Numbered from the stretch's first letter, positions 44,246 to 53,271 are shown. The stretch: DNA of 64,000 nt from Agrobacterium sp. a22-2 (GCF_012276985.1 NZ_JAAXMM010000014.1:62001-126000), one strand, 5' to 3'. Notes: generated by a model not told the origin, from the sequence alone. Numbers and translations: made by a program.

Positions 44246-45345
44246 TGCACCCCGAGGCCAGATTCGGTTTCCGGAAGCACGATGGCAAAGCTCTCGTCGA
44301 AGGCGACCGGCACATCGCTGCCGTCGGTCGAAACACCGCTCGACGCACCATTGTTGACCAGGCTGACCCTGAGGTCACAGCCATTGGCGGTCAGGAACAG
44401 ATGCCGGATGCTGCCCTCGAATTCGTCCTTGAGGCGCTTCGTCAGGACGCGGTTGGCGGTTGCCCCCGGTTCGGCGATGCGCAGCTTTTCCGGACGGATG
44501 AACAGGTGGCAGCGATCACCCGGCTTGTAATTGCGCCCGCCGCCGGCCCGGCCGGTCAGCAAACCGACCGGCGTATCGAGCGCAACGATCTCGCCATTCT
44601 GGCCTTTGACCGTGCCGGATAGGCGGTTGGTCTCGCCGACAAAGGATGCGACGAAACCGGTGCGCGGCCGATCATAGATCGATTCCGGATCGCCGATCTG
44701 CTCGATGACGCCGGAATTCATGACGGCGACGCGGTCCGACATGGTCAGCGCCTCGCCCTGATCATGGGTGATATATATGAAGGTCAGGCCGACGCGCTGC
44801 TGGATGGCGCGCAATTCGGTGCGCATATGCTGGCGCAGCTTGAGGTCAAGCGCCGACAGCGGCTCATCGAGCAGCAGGATATCCGGCTCGACAGCCAAGG
44901 CCCGTGCAATCGCCACGCGCTGCTTCTGGCCGCCGGACAGTTCATGGATCTTCTTGTCGCCCGTGCCGGGCAGTGCGATCATGTCGAGCAACTCGTCGGC
45001 CCGCTTGCGACGCTCCTTCCGCCCCACGCCGCGCACTTCGAGCGGAAAGGCGATATTGTCGGCGACGGACATCAGCGGAAACAGAGCGAGGTTCTGGAAA
45101 ATCAGGGCGGTCGGACGCTTGTTGGGGCCGACATGTCTCATGTCCTGGCCGCCGATCAGCACGCGGCCTTCCGTCGGGTCGACAAAGCCTGAAATGCAGC
45201 GCAGCAGCGTGGTCTTGCCGCAGCCCGATGGTCCGAGAAACGAGAAGAACTCGCCACCCTTGATCGTCAGGAAGGCGTTTTCGACCGCCGTGTAATTGCC
45301 GAAACGAATGCTGACGTGATCGAGCACGATATCTTTGGTGGTCAT
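44242..45345 (-). CDS. ABC transporter ATP-binding protein, PotA/PhnT type
   Basis: A 367-residue ATPase with Walker A FLGPSGCGKTTLLRC, signature LSGGQKQRVAIARA, Walker B ILLLDEPLSALD and switch YITHDQGEAL. The C-terminal TOBE region starts near FVGETNRLSG. It lies 136 bases after the binding-protein gene, with a stem-loop in the gap, and is coupled to the permeases. Confidence 0.94.
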   Translation of the reverse strand: MTTKDIVLDHVSIRFGNYTAVENAFLTIKGGEFFSFLGPSGCGKTTLLRCISGFVDPTEGRVLIGGQDMRHVGPNKRPTALIFQNLALFPLMSVADNIAFPLEVRGVGRKERRKRADELLDMIALPGTGDKKIHELSGGQKQRVAIARALAVEPDILLLDEPLSALDLKLRQHMRTELRAIQQRVGLTFIYITHDQGEALTMSDRVAVMNSGVIEQIGDPESIYDRPRTGFVASFVGETNRLSGTVKGQNGEIVALDTPVGLLTGRAGGGRNYKPGDRCHLFIRPEKLRIAEPGATANRVLTKRLKDEFEGSIRHLFLTANGCDLRVSLVNNGASSGVSTDGSDVPVAFDESFAIVLPETESGLGVQ

Positions 45346-45388
45346 GCAGCCCCTGCCATCCGGTCATTGCGGCCGGTCATGTCGGATA

Positions 45389-45412
45389 CGGTGCGGGCAT
45401 GGCCCCGCACCG
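45389..45412 (-). other. Stem-loop between binding-protein and ATPase genes
   Basis: CGGTGCGGG at 45389-45397 pairs perfectly with CCCGCACCG at 45404-45412 around a 6-base loop. Read on the minus strand it follows the binding-protein stop (45482) and precedes the ATPase start (45345). No U-run follows, so an mRNA stability or attenuation role is more likely than full termination. Confidence 0.6.
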
Positions 45413-45481
45413 CGCTGAAATGGTTCCGGTCCCGAGGCTCAAAGCCAGAACGCGTTACGATCGGGACCGAAGAGGTGCAAC

Positions 45482-46621
45482 TCAGGCGCTGGTGAACTTG
45501 TTGACGAACTCGGTGCGCGCGTCGACATACCAGGGCATTTCGGCCGGCCAGGGATTCAACTTGGCGAGCGCATCGCCCGGATAGGCATCGGCAAAGTTCT
45601 TGGCATAGATCTCGCCGCCGAACTTGTCGGCACCGATGACCGGCGAATTATAGCCATGGGTCTTGATCGCTTCGCCGGCCAGCTTGGCATCGTAGCAGGC
45701 ATCGATGAAGGCGTAGATCTGGTCGATATTCTTGGCGCCGGTCGGCATGGCAAGGCCGTCTACCCAGGCCATCGCGCCTTCGACGGGCGCTCGGTACATC
45801 ACCGGTTCGCCGGCGGTCTTGAGAGCGATCGGCGGGCCGTCCCAGGTCTGGCCGACGATGACGCCTTCGTTGAGCAGACCATTCTTCTGCGCATCGGCAT
45901 CGTTCCACAGAAGCTTGATGTTCTTCTTCTTGGCCACCGCCGTGTCGGTGATCTTGGTCCAGACCTCCTTCATCTTGGTCTCGTCCTGATAGGCCGCCCA
46001 GACGGAGCCTGCATCCATCTCGCCGCGGCGTTCCATGCCGAGGCCGAGGCCCAGCAGCATCGAATGCCCGCGGCCCATGGTCTTGCCGGCATTGGCATCG
46101 TCCCAGATGTCGTAATAGCTCGGGAATTCGCCGGCCGGCTTGAAGGTGTCGGTGCGCCAGGCAACGCCTTCGGTGCCCCAGATATGCGGCAGCCAGAACG
46201 TGCCCTTGCCGCCGAAATTCCAGTATTTTTCACCCAGCGCCATGGCCGGGTTGACCTTGTCGATGCCGACCTTGCTCATGTCGAAGGGCTGCAGCAGACC
46301 AAGATTTTCCCAGAGCGGATTGCGGTTGACGGTCGGCGTGACGAGGTCGAAGCCTTCGCCGTTGGTCGCCTTCATCTTGTTGAGGATTTCGTCGTTCGAG
46401 CCGATGCCGGTGAAATTGATCTTGATGCCGGTCTTCTCGGTAAAGCCCTTGACGAAGCTCTCCGGCAGATAGTCCGACCACATCATGATGTTGATTTCGC
46501 CGGACGAGGCGAGCGCCCGCGAGCTGATCACCGCCGGCATGGCGAGACCGGCACCGACGGCGGCGCTGTTCTTCAGGAAGTTTCTCCGTCCCATGGAGGC
46601 ATTGAAGCTGAATTTCTGCAT
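45482..46621 (-). CDS. ABC transporter substrate-binding protein, PotD/PhnS type (Tat signal)
   Basis: A 379-residue periplasmic protein. It starts MQKFSFNASMGRRNFLKNSA, a twin-arginine signal (RRNFLK), with cleavage near ALASSGE. The mature part begins INIMMWSDYLPESFVKGF, typical of the polyamine/2-aminoethylphosphonate binding class. The start at 46621 fits that signal; an in-frame start at 46657 is 12 codons longer. It is the first gene of the importer operon, divergent from a MocR regulator. The phnX gene in the locus makes 2-aminoethylphosphonate the best substrate guess. Confidence 0.92.
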   Translation of the reverse strand: MQKFSFNASMGRRNFLKNSAAVGAGLAMPAVISSRALASSGEINIMMWSDYLPESFVKGFTEKTGIKINFTGIGSNDEILNKMKATNGEGFDLVTPTVNRNPLWENLGLLQPFDMSKVGIDKVNPAMALGEKYWNFGGKGTFWLPHIWGTEGVAWRTDTFKPAGEFPSYYDIWDDANAGKTMGRGHSMLLGLGLGMERRGEMDAGSVWAAYQDETKMKEVWTKITDTAVAKKKNIKLLWNDADAQKNGLLNEGVIVGQTWDGPPIALKTAGEPVMYRAPVEGAMAWVDGLAMPTGAKNIDQIYAFIDACYDAKLAGEAIKTHGYNSPVIGADKFGGEIYAKNFADAYPGDALAKLNPWPAEMPWYVDARTEFVNKFTSA

Positions 46622-46731
46622 GTTCCGTTCCCCTTGTTTCGACCGGGCGACCGCCATGCGCAGCCGTACCGTGCCGTTGTTACCTCGCGGGGTTCCACTC
46701 TTTTCTTGTGATTTCTATCCCGCGCTGCAAA

Positions 46732-46881
46732 AATGGTATTGCTCCGCACCCAAGCGGCTTAGAGCCACGGACCGAAAACTATGGAGCCAGGGAAATGCCA
46801 TCTGTCCAAGCCCGGAAGGACATTGCAAAAGAGACTTGATCCACCCGGCGCGTCCGAGTGCGGCAGGGCAGGCATACCATT
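46732..46881. promoter_or_regulatory. Divergent control region with inverted ATACCATT sites, candidate MocR operator
   Basis: AATGGTAT at 46732-46739 and ATACCATT at 46874-46881 are perfect inverted copies in the gap between the binding-protein and MocR genes. ATACCA is also the half-site reported for the MocR-type regulator GabR, there as direct repeats. The second copy ends 9 bases before the MocR start, consistent with autoregulation. The 134-base separation is long, so looping or coincidence are both possible. Confidence 0.45.
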
Positions 46882-46890
46882 GGAAAACTC

Positions 46891-48375
46891 ATGCTAGAGC
46901 GCTTTTTCGTCGAGCCCCTCGATCCCGCCAAGCGGCTGCAACAGCAGATCCAGGAACGGTTGATCGAGGCGATCCTGGCGGGCGCCCTGCCCTTTCACGA
47001 GCCGCTGCCCGCCACCCGCATCATGGCCGAGCGCATCAAGGTATCGCGCAACACCGTGACGCTGGTCTACGAGCGGCTGGCCGAGGACGGCTACCTGAAA
47101 TCGGTCAATCGCCGCGGCTATTTCATCGACGAGCGCTATGTGCGCGAACAGCTGAACATCAAGGTCGATGACCGCGCCAAGAAGCTGTTTCCGGCCGCTG
47201 CCGGCCCGGTCGACTTCACCCACCGGCTGCGCCAGTCCTTCACCGGCCAGCAGAACATCGTAAAGCCGGCCAACTGGCGCGATTTCCCTTATCCGTTCAT
47301 CTACGGGCAGACGACGCCGGACAAGACCTCGCTCAGCCGCTGGCGCGATTGCGTGCGGGTCGCCGGCACCATGCTGCATTCCAAGGACTGGATGGTCGAC
47401 CTGATCGATGCCGACGATCCCATGCTGGTCGAGCAGATCATCCGCCGCATCCTGCCGCAGCGCGGCTTTCGCGCCGAGCCCGATCAATTGCTGATCACCG
47501 TCGGCGCGCAGAATGCCCTCTATCTCGCCGCGTCCCTGCTCTGCGGCCCCGGCACGCGGGTCGACATGGAGGATCCGGGCTATGTCGATGCCCGCAACAT
47601 CTTCCTCGCCCATGGCGTGCAGATCCGCCCCCACGCCATCGACGGCAATGGCCTGAGGGTGAGCGACGCATTGGCGGGTGCTGATCTGGTCTATGTGACC
47701 CCCGGCCACCAGTCGCCCACCAATGTCACCATGTCGATGGAGCGGCGGCTGTCGCTGCTGTCAGCCGCGGAAAAACATGATTTCCTCATTCTCGAGGACG
47801 ATTACGAGCACGAGTTGAACTTCGTCGGGCCGCAGCGCGCCGCCCTGAAGAGCTTTGACCAGACCGGCCGGGTCATCCATGTCGGCAGCCTGTCGAAACC
47901 GCTGTTTCCGGGCTTGCGGCTCGGCTTCATCGCCGCCGCCACGCCGCTGGTGGCGGAACTCCGGGCGCTGCGCCGGCTGATGTACCGGCACACCTCGTCT
48001 CTTGACCAGCGGGCCATGGCGATCTTCCTGGCCGAGGGCCATTTCGACGCCCATATCCGCCGCCAGCGCACCAGCCTTGCGGAAAAGTGGAAGACCATCC
48101 TGCGCGCCGCCGCCAAACTGCTGCCCGGCTGCGACGTGACCATGACGACCGGCGGCTCTGCCGTCTGGCTGACCCTGCCGAAAGGCATGCTGGCCAAGGA
48201 CGTCGAACGTCAGGCCGCCCTGCAGGGGCTGCTGGTCGAGGCTGGCGATATTCACTATCAGCGCCCCGATTCGCCGCGCAACCGCCTGCGCCTCGGCTTC
48301 GCGGCCATCGCCCATGACAAGATCGAGCCCGGACTGGCGCTGCTGGCGAAGGTGATCCGGGAGATCGAGGGATAG
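46891..48375 (+). CDS. MocR-type regulator (GntR HTH fused to class I aminotransferase domain)
   Basis: A 494-residue protein. Residues about 12-80 are a GntR winged helix (RLQQQIQERLIEAILAGAL, RIKVSRNTVTLVYERLAEDG). The remainder is an aminotransferase fold with VYVTPGHQSPTNVTMS, LILEDDYEHELNF and the PLP lysine in HVGSLSKPLFPGLRLGF. Such regulators sense amino compounds through PLP. It is divergent from the importer and so likely controls it. The ATG at 46891 is preferred over a GTG at 46858. Confidence 0.92.
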   Translation: MLERFFVEPLDPAKRLQQQIQERLIEAILAGALPFHEPLPATRIMAERIKVSRNTVTLVYERLAEDGYLKSVNRRGYFIDERYVREQLNIKVDDRAKKLFPAAAGPVDFTHRLRQSFTGQQNIVKPANWRDFPYPFIYGQTTPDKTSLSRWRDCVRVAGTMLHSKDWMVDLIDADDPMLVEQIIRRILPQRGFRAEPDQLLITVGAQNALYLAASLLCGPGTRVDMEDPGYVDARNIFLAHGVQIRPHAIDGNGLRVSDALAGADLVYVTPGHQSPTNVTMSMERRLSLLSAAEKHDFLILEDDYEHELNFVGPQRAALKSFDQTGRVIHVGSLSKPLFPGLRLGFIAAATPLVAELRALRRLMYRHTSSLDQRAMAIFLAEGHFDAHIRRQRTSLAEKWKTILRAAAKLLPGCDVTMTTGGSAVWLTLPKGMLAKDVERQAALQGLLVEAGDIHYQRPDSPRNRLRLGFAAIAHDKIEPGLALLAKVIREIEG

Positions 48376-48389
48376 GCGAAGCGCTGCGA

Positions 48390-49706
48390 TCAGAGATCGC
48401 TGCGGCCGAGAACCTTGCGCAGGATATCGATCATCCGGCCGAGATCGTCCTCGGTGGTGATCAGCGCGGGAGCAAAGATGATGGCATCGCCGGTCGCCTT
48501 GATGTGCAGGCCTTCGTTGAACAGTAGGCGCTGCACCAGCGACCCCTTTTCTCCCGGCGCCTTGCCCGGTACCAGCTGGATACCGGACATCATGCCGTAG
48601 CCGCGCAGATCCGACACCTGTGCGAGGTTGCGAAGGCTGAAGACCCCGTCGAGGAAGGTCTCGGACATCGCCTTGCCGCGGGCGAACAGATCATGGTCGC
48701 GGTAGATGTCGAGCGAGGCGAGTGCGGCGGCGCAGGCGACCGGATGGGCCGAATAGGTATAGCCGTGCATCAGTTCCGGCCGGTCGGCCGAGACCGAGTC
48801 CATGATCGTCGTCTGGATACCGGTCTTCACGGCGACGGCACTCATCGGAATGGTGCCATTGGTCAGCGCCTTGGCCATGGTGATGACGTCAGGCGTCACG
48901 CCGAACTCCTGGCTGGCAAAGGCCGAACCGGTGCGGCCGAAGCCGGTGATGACCTCGTCGAACACCAGCAGGATGCCGTATTTGTCGGCGATCTGGCGCA
49001 GTTTCTGCAGATAACCCTTGGGCGGCACGATGGTGCCGATCGAGCCGGCGATCGGCTCGACGAAAACAGCCGCGATGGTGTCGGCGCCGTAGGTCTTGCA
49101 CAGATCCTCCAGGTCGTCGGCAAGCGAGGCGCCGTCATCCGGCTGGCCGCGGGTAAAGCGCTGTTCCTCGTTCCAGGTATGGCGCATGTGCACGACATCG
49201 CAGGTGACGCCGGAAAAATCGCGGCGATTGTTGACCATGCCGGCCAGCGATGTGCCGCCGAGATTGACGCCGTGATAACCCCAGGCGCGCGACACGAAGC
49301 GGGTGCGCTGGCCCTCGCCCTTGGCGCGGTGATAGGCAAGGCAGATCTTCATCGCCGTATCGACCGCCTCAGACCCGGATGAGCCGAAGAACACCCGGTC
49401 GATGCCCTCCGGCAGCAGTTCCGACAGGCGCTTCGCCAGCTCAAACGAGATCGGCGCGGCGCGCTGGAAATGCGGCGTATAGTCGAGCTCCATCAACTGC
49501 TTGTGGACCGCATCGGCGATCTCCGGGCGCCCGTGGCCGGCCGCACAGCAGAACAGGCCCGACGAACCGTCAATGATCTCCCGGCCCTCCGGCGTCCAGT
49601 AGGTGACACCCGACGCGCGGGCAAACATCTGCGGCTCCTCGCGGAACAGGCGATTGTTGGTGAAGGGCAGCCAGTGATGGTCCATGTTGATGGGCATCTG
49701 GTTCAT
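48390..49706 (-). CDS. Class III PLP enzyme (omega-aminotransferase type, possibly a phosphonate-specific relative)
   Basis: A 438-residue class III aminotransferase-fold enzyme. Motifs are LFCCAAGHGRPEIADAV, VFFGSSGSEAVDTAMKI, AWGYHGVNLGGTS, LLVFDEVITGFGRTG and the PLP lysine in ITMAKALTNGTIPMSAVAV. It closely resembles beta-alanine:pyruvate transaminases. In phosphonate loci a class III homologue (PbfA) is instead an ammonia-lyase on 1-hydroxy-2-aminoethylphosphonate. I cannot separate these by eye. It is convergent with the MocR gene and divergent from the SDR gene, within the phnX locus. Confidence 0.88.
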   Translation of the reverse strand: MNQMPINMDHHWLPFTNNRLFREEPQMFARASGVTYWTPEGREIIDGSSGLFCCAAGHGRPEIADAVHKQLMELDYTPHFQRAAPISFELAKRLSELLPEGIDRVFFGSSGSEAVDTAMKICLAYHRAKGEGQRTRFVSRAWGYHGVNLGGTSLAGMVNNRRDFSGVTCDVVHMRHTWNEEQRFTRGQPDDGASLADDLEDLCKTYGADTIAAVFVEPIAGSIGTIVPPKGYLQKLRQIADKYGILLVFDEVITGFGRTGSAFASQEFGVTPDVITMAKALTNGTIPMSAVAVKTGIQTTIMDSVSADRPELMHGYTYSAHPVACAAALASLDIYRDHDLFARGKAMSETFLDGVFSLRNLAQVSDLRGYGMMSGIQLVPGKAPGEKGSLVQRLLFNEGLHIKATGDAIIFAPALITTEDDLGRMIDILRKVLGRSDL

Positions 49707-49887
49707 GACGGGGTCCTCGACAGCTAAGATACTGCCTTTCAGCTACGCCGACCGCCGGTGTGTCTCTAGAGCCACGGCCGATATTCGTTCGGTCCAGCCA
49801 TGGCGATTTCGCCCTTTAGCCTTGTCCGCCGTCACAATACGCTTAAAAACAACGTGTTGAGTGCACAGAGCAGGAATGGGACAGTCC

Positions 49888-50637
49888 ATGAGCAAAACGA
49901 TTTTCATCACCGGGGCCACGTCGGGCTTCGGCGAAGCCACCGCCCGCCGGTTCATCGCCGATGGCTGGCAGGTGATCGGCACCGGGCGAAGGATGGATCG
50001 GCTCGCCAAGCTCAACGCCGAACTCGGCGTCAAATTCCAGCCGGCCTGTTTCGATATCACCGATGAGGGCGAGATGTTGAACGCTCTTGCCGGCCTGCCA
50101 CCTGAGTTTTCGCAGATCGATGTCCTGGTCAACAATGCCGGACTGGCGCTCGGCACCGCCGCCGCCCCCCAGACCAAGCTGTCGGACTGGAAACAGATGA
50201 TCGACACCAATGTGACCGGCCTCGTTACCTTGACCCATCATCTGCTGGAGGGCCTGATTGCCCGGCGCGGCGTGATCGTCAACCTGTCATCGGTGGCGGC
50301 CCACTGGCCGTATGCGGGCGGCAATGTCTATGGCGGCACGAAAGCCTTCCTGCGCCAGTTCTCGCTTGGCCTGCGCTCCGATCTGCACGGCAAGGGGGTG
50401 CGCGTCACCTCGATCGAGCCGGGCCTGTGCGAAAGCGAATTCACGCTGGTGCGCACCGGCGGCAACCAGGAGGCCTATGACAAGCTCTACAAGGGCGCCA
50501 ATGCCCTGCAGCCCGAAGACATCGCCAACACCATTCACTGGGTGGCGACCCAGCCGGCGCATATCAACATCAACAGCCTGGAAGTCATGCCGGTCAGCCA
50601 GTCCTGGGCCGGATTCCAGGTGCACAAGGATCTCTGA
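49888..50637 (+). CDS. SDR family oxidoreductase, YdfG-like
   Basis: A 249-residue short-chain dehydrogenase with cofactor loop FITGATSGFGEATARRF, NNAGLALGTAAAPQ, and catalytic VNLSSVAAHWPYAGGNVYGGTK (split motif Ser and YxxxK). The end is NINSLEVMPVSQSWAGF, as in YdfG-type enzymes that reduce malonic semialdehyde or oxidise 3-hydroxy acids. The start at 49888 (MSKTIFITG) is preferred over ATGs at 49861 and 49876. Its stop overlaps the FAD-enzyme start, so it belongs to the phosphonate gene group; an aldehyde or hydroxyphosphonate substrate is possible. Confidence 0.88.
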   Translation: MSKTIFITGATSGFGEATARRFIADGWQVIGTGRRMDRLAKLNAELGVKFQPACFDITDEGEMLNALAGLPPEFSQIDVLVNNAGLALGTAAAPQTKLSDWKQMIDTNVTGLVTLTHHLLEGLIARRGVIVNLSSVAAHWPYAGGNVYGGTKAFLRQFSLGLRSDLHGKGVRVTSIEPGLCESEFTLVRTGGNQEAYDKLYKGANALQPEDIANTIHWVATQPAHININSLEVMPVSQSWAGFQVHKDL

Positions 50638-51767
50638 TGGCAGGTTATGATCTGGCCGTCGTCGGTGCCGGCATCGTTGGCCTTGCCCATGCCTTTGCCG
50701 CCGCCAAACGCGGCAAGCGCGTCGTGGTCATCGACCGCGACGCCCAGGCCAACGGTGCATCGGTGCGCAATTTCGGCTTCGTCACGGTCACTGGCCAGGG
50801 CGCCGGCGATTGCTGGACCATGGCGCGGCGGGCCCGTGACGTCTGGGCCGAGACGGTGAGCGAAGCGGGAATTGAGGTCCTACAACGGGGCTTGGTCGTC
50901 GCCGCCCGCCTGCCGGAATCGCAAGATGTCATCGACGCCTTCCTGAAAACCGAAATGGGCGAAGGCTGCACGCGGATCACCGCATCAGAGGCACAAGAGT
51001 TCGTGCCGGCGATCCGCACCGATGCCGCCGTGGCCGCCCTTCACAGCCCCCATGAGCTGCGTGTGGAATCCCGCACCGCCATTCCGCTGCTGACCCGATA
51101 TCTCGAACAGAAGCACGGCGTGACCTTCCTCTGGCAGACGACCGTCACGGCCGTGGCGCCACCGCACGTCGAGACGTCGAATGGTCCGGTCGAGGCCGAG
51201 ACGGTGATCGTCTGCCCCGGCGACGACTATACCGGCCTGTTTGCCGAGCGGATCGCCGCCTATGGCCTGACCCGCTGCAAGCTGCAGATGCTGCGCGTCA
51301 AGCCGGCCTCGCCCGTCACCTTCCGCAGCGCCGTGATGTCCGATCTCGGCCTCGGCCGTTATCTCGGTTATGCCGATCTGCCGGAAGCGGCCCCCTTGAA
51401 GGCACGGCTCGATGCCGAAATGGCAGAGCACCGCGCTAACGGCATCCACCTGATCGTCACCCAGTCGGCCGACGGCTCCCTGGTGGTCGGCGACAGCCAT
51501 CATTATGCGGCAACGCCGGATCCCTTTGCCCATGAGGATGTCGATCAGCTGATCCTCGACGAGTTCGACCGGGTGCTGGACCTGCCGGGCCGCATGATCA
51601 CGGAACGCTGGATCGGCACCTATGCCTCCGCGCCGGACCGCTGGCGGCTCACCGACACGCCGTCCGACGCCGTGCGCGTCGTCATCGTCACCAGCGGCTG
51701 CGGCGCCTCGACGGCATTCGGCATCGGCGAGGAAACCATCAACGATCTCTATGGGAGGCTCGCATGA
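50637..51767 (+). CDS. FAD-dependent oxidoreductase of the phosphonate-associated (TIGR03364-like) type
   Basis: A 376-residue DAO-fold flavoprotein with the dinucleotide loop DLAVVGAGIVGLAHAFAAAK, the flavin-site segment GASVRNFGFVTVTGQG and a C-terminal VTSGCGASTAFGIGEE. It is coupled to the SDR upstream and to phnX downstream (both overlaps of 4 bases or less). Family members in phnX loci have been reported to oxidise 2-aminoethylphosphonate or its N-methyl form directly to phosphonoacetaldehyde, replacing the transaminase PhnW. That is the best role here. Confidence 0.88.
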   Translation: MAGYDLAVVGAGIVGLAHAFAAAKRGKRVVVIDRDAQANGASVRNFGFVTVTGQGAGDCWTMARRARDVWAETVSEAGIEVLQRGLVVAARLPESQDVIDAFLKTEMGEGCTRITASEAQEFVPAIRTDAAVAALHSPHELRVESRTAIPLLTRYLEQKHGVTFLWQTTVTAVAPPHVETSNGPVEAETVIVCPGDDYTGLFAERIAAYGLTRCKLQMLRVKPASPVTFRSAVMSDLGLGRYLGYADLPEAAPLKARLDAEMAEHRANGIHLIVTQSADGSLVVGDSHHYAATPDPFAHEDVDQLILDEFDRVLDLPGRMITERWIGTYASAPDRWRLTDTPSDAVRVVIVTSGCGASTAFGIGEETINDLYGRLA

Positions 51768-52543
51768 GCAAGTTCAAGGCCGTCGTCTTCGACTGGGCCG
51801 GCACGATGATCGATTTCGGCTCTTTTGCGCCGATGGGGGCCTTTGTCGAGACCTTCGCGAAATTCGGCGTCCAGGTGACGATCGCCGATGCCCGCAAGCC
51901 GATGGGCCTGCCGAAACGCGCCCATATCGCCGCCATGCTGGCCGAGCCGCATATTGCCGAACGCTGGCTGAAAGCCCAGGGCGAGATGCCGGGCGAAGCG
52001 GCGATCGACAAGGTCTATGCGCTGTTCGTGCCGCTTAACGAGGAGGTGGTGACGGACTATTGCACGCTGATACCCGGCGCGCTGGAAGCGGTCGCCTATC
52101 TGCGCGCCAAGGGCATGAAAATCGGCTCGACCACCGGCTATACCCGTTCGATCATGGAGCGCGTGCTGCCGCTGGCCGCTGAGCAGGGTTATGTCGCCGA
52201 CAACCTGATCTGCGCCGACGACCTGCCGCTCGGCCGCCCGACTCCGATCGGCATGTACAAATGCTTCGTCGACCTGATGGTCTATCCGGCATCGGCCGTG
52301 ATCAAGGTCGACGATACCGAGCCCGGCATCGCCGAGGGCGTGGCGGCCGGCTGCATCACCGTCGGGCTGACGCTGTCGGGCAACGAGGCGGGATTGACGG
52401 TCGAGCAACTGGCAGATCTTTCGCCCTCGGAGCGCCAGGCCCTGCATGCCCGCGTCGGCGCAAAACTCAAAGCCGCCGGTGCCACCTATGTCATCGAGAC
52501 GGTCGCCGACCTGCCGAAGCTGATCGAAACGCTCGACGCCTGA
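51764..52543 (+). CDS. phnX: Phosphonoacetaldehyde hydrolase (phosphonatase)
   Basis: A 259-residue HAD-superfamily enzyme that cleaves phosphonoacetaldehyde to acetaldehyde and phosphate. The nucleophile motif is VVFDWAGTMIDFG (D10, with the phosphonatase-type WAGT). ARKPMGLPKRAHI holds the expected Schiff-base lysine (K51). VIKVDDTEPGIAEGVAAG is the Mg-binding end motif. The spacing between D10 and K51 matches characterised phosphonatases. It overlaps the FAD-oxidoreductase gene by 4 bases. This gene anchors the locus as phosphonate catabolism. Confidence 0.93.
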   Translation: MSKFKAVVFDWAGTMIDFGSFAPMGAFVETFAKFGVQVTIADARKPMGLPKRAHIAAMLAEPHIAERWLKAQGEMPGEAAIDKVYALFVPLNEEVVTDYCTLIPGALEAVAYLRAKGMKIGSTTGYTRSIMERVLPLAAEQGYVADNLICADDLPLGRPTPIGMYKCFVDLMVYPASAVIKVDDTEPGIAEGVAAGCITVGLTLSGNEAGLTVEQLADLSPSERQALHARVGAKLKAAGATYVIETVADLPKLIETLDA

Positions 52544-52600
52544 CAAAGCCGCGCGACGGGAATGCTGCGGCGCCCTCACAATCCGGCCGGAGAATACCGT

Positions 52601-53269
52601 CTAGCTGTCCTCGTCCGGCTCATCCCTGTCGATATCCTCGACATCGGCGCCCATCTCGGCTGGCATCTGCTGGCGGCTGAGCAGGCCGGCATCCTCCAGC
52701 ATCTCGATATCCGGCAGGTCCCGTAGCGTGTTGAAGCCGAAGGTCGAGAGAAAATGCGGCGTCGTTACATAGGTATAGGGCGCGCCGGGCGTCGGGCTGC
52801 GCGGCCCGGAGGTCAGAAAGCCGCCGTCGCGCAGGCTGGCAATGGAGTCGCGGCTGACCTCCTTGCCGAAGATTTTTGTCAGATCCGACCGGGTCACCGG
52901 CTGCATATAGGCCACCGCCATCAGGACGGTCGCCTCGTGCTGGGTGATACTGGCGGTCGGCGCCGTCGGAGCTCCGGAGGCGCGGATGACATGGGCATAG
53001 GCGCTTCTGGTGCGATACTGCCAGCCGCCGGCGACCGCCACGAGTTCATAGGGCCGGGAGCGCAGCTCCTCGCCGATGTCGTCGATGATCAGGTCGATAT
53101 TGCAGTCGCGTCCAACGATGCGCGACAGCGTCTCGCGGCTGACCGGCGTCGCCGAGGCGAAGATCACAGCCTCGACTCTCGCCATCCACTCGCGCCAGCG
53201 CAGTTCCGGCGGCAGATCGGAAAGCTCGGTGTCGACCACGGTCTTCGCTTGCTGTGCCCGGCGCGCCAT
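52601..53269 (-). CDS. scpB: ScpB-like segregation/condensation protein
   Basis: A 222-residue protein with the two winged-helix domains of ScpB. The first is ARVEAVIFASATPVSRETLS, the second ITQHEATVLMAVAYMQPVTR followed by LRDGGFLTSGPRSPTPGAPY. The tail is acidic. The start at 53269 (MARRAQQAKTV) fits the family, and a longer open frame upstream overlaps the DUF1403 gene. It is coupled to that gene, with no scpA beside it. This pairing suggests a replicon-specific accessory rather than the housekeeping condensin kleisin system. Confidence 0.85.
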   Translation of the reverse strand: MARRAQQAKTVVDTELSDLPPELRWREWMARVEAVIFASATPVSRETLSRIVGRDCNIDLIIDDIGEELRSRPYELVAVAGGWQYRTRSAYAHVIRASGAPTAPTASITQHEATVLMAVAYMQPVTRSDLTKIFGKEVSRDSIASLRDGGFLTSGPRSPTPGAPYTYVTTPHFLSTFGFNTLRDLPDIEMLEDAGLLSRQQMPAEMGADVEDIDRDEPDEDS

Positions 53270-53271
53270 GG

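Noticed and set aside
48386..48400. GCGATC-AGA-GATCGC inverted repeat as bidirectional terminator
   Set aside because: Only 6-bp arms, no flanking T/A runs, and it overlaps the end of the aminotransferase coding sequence.
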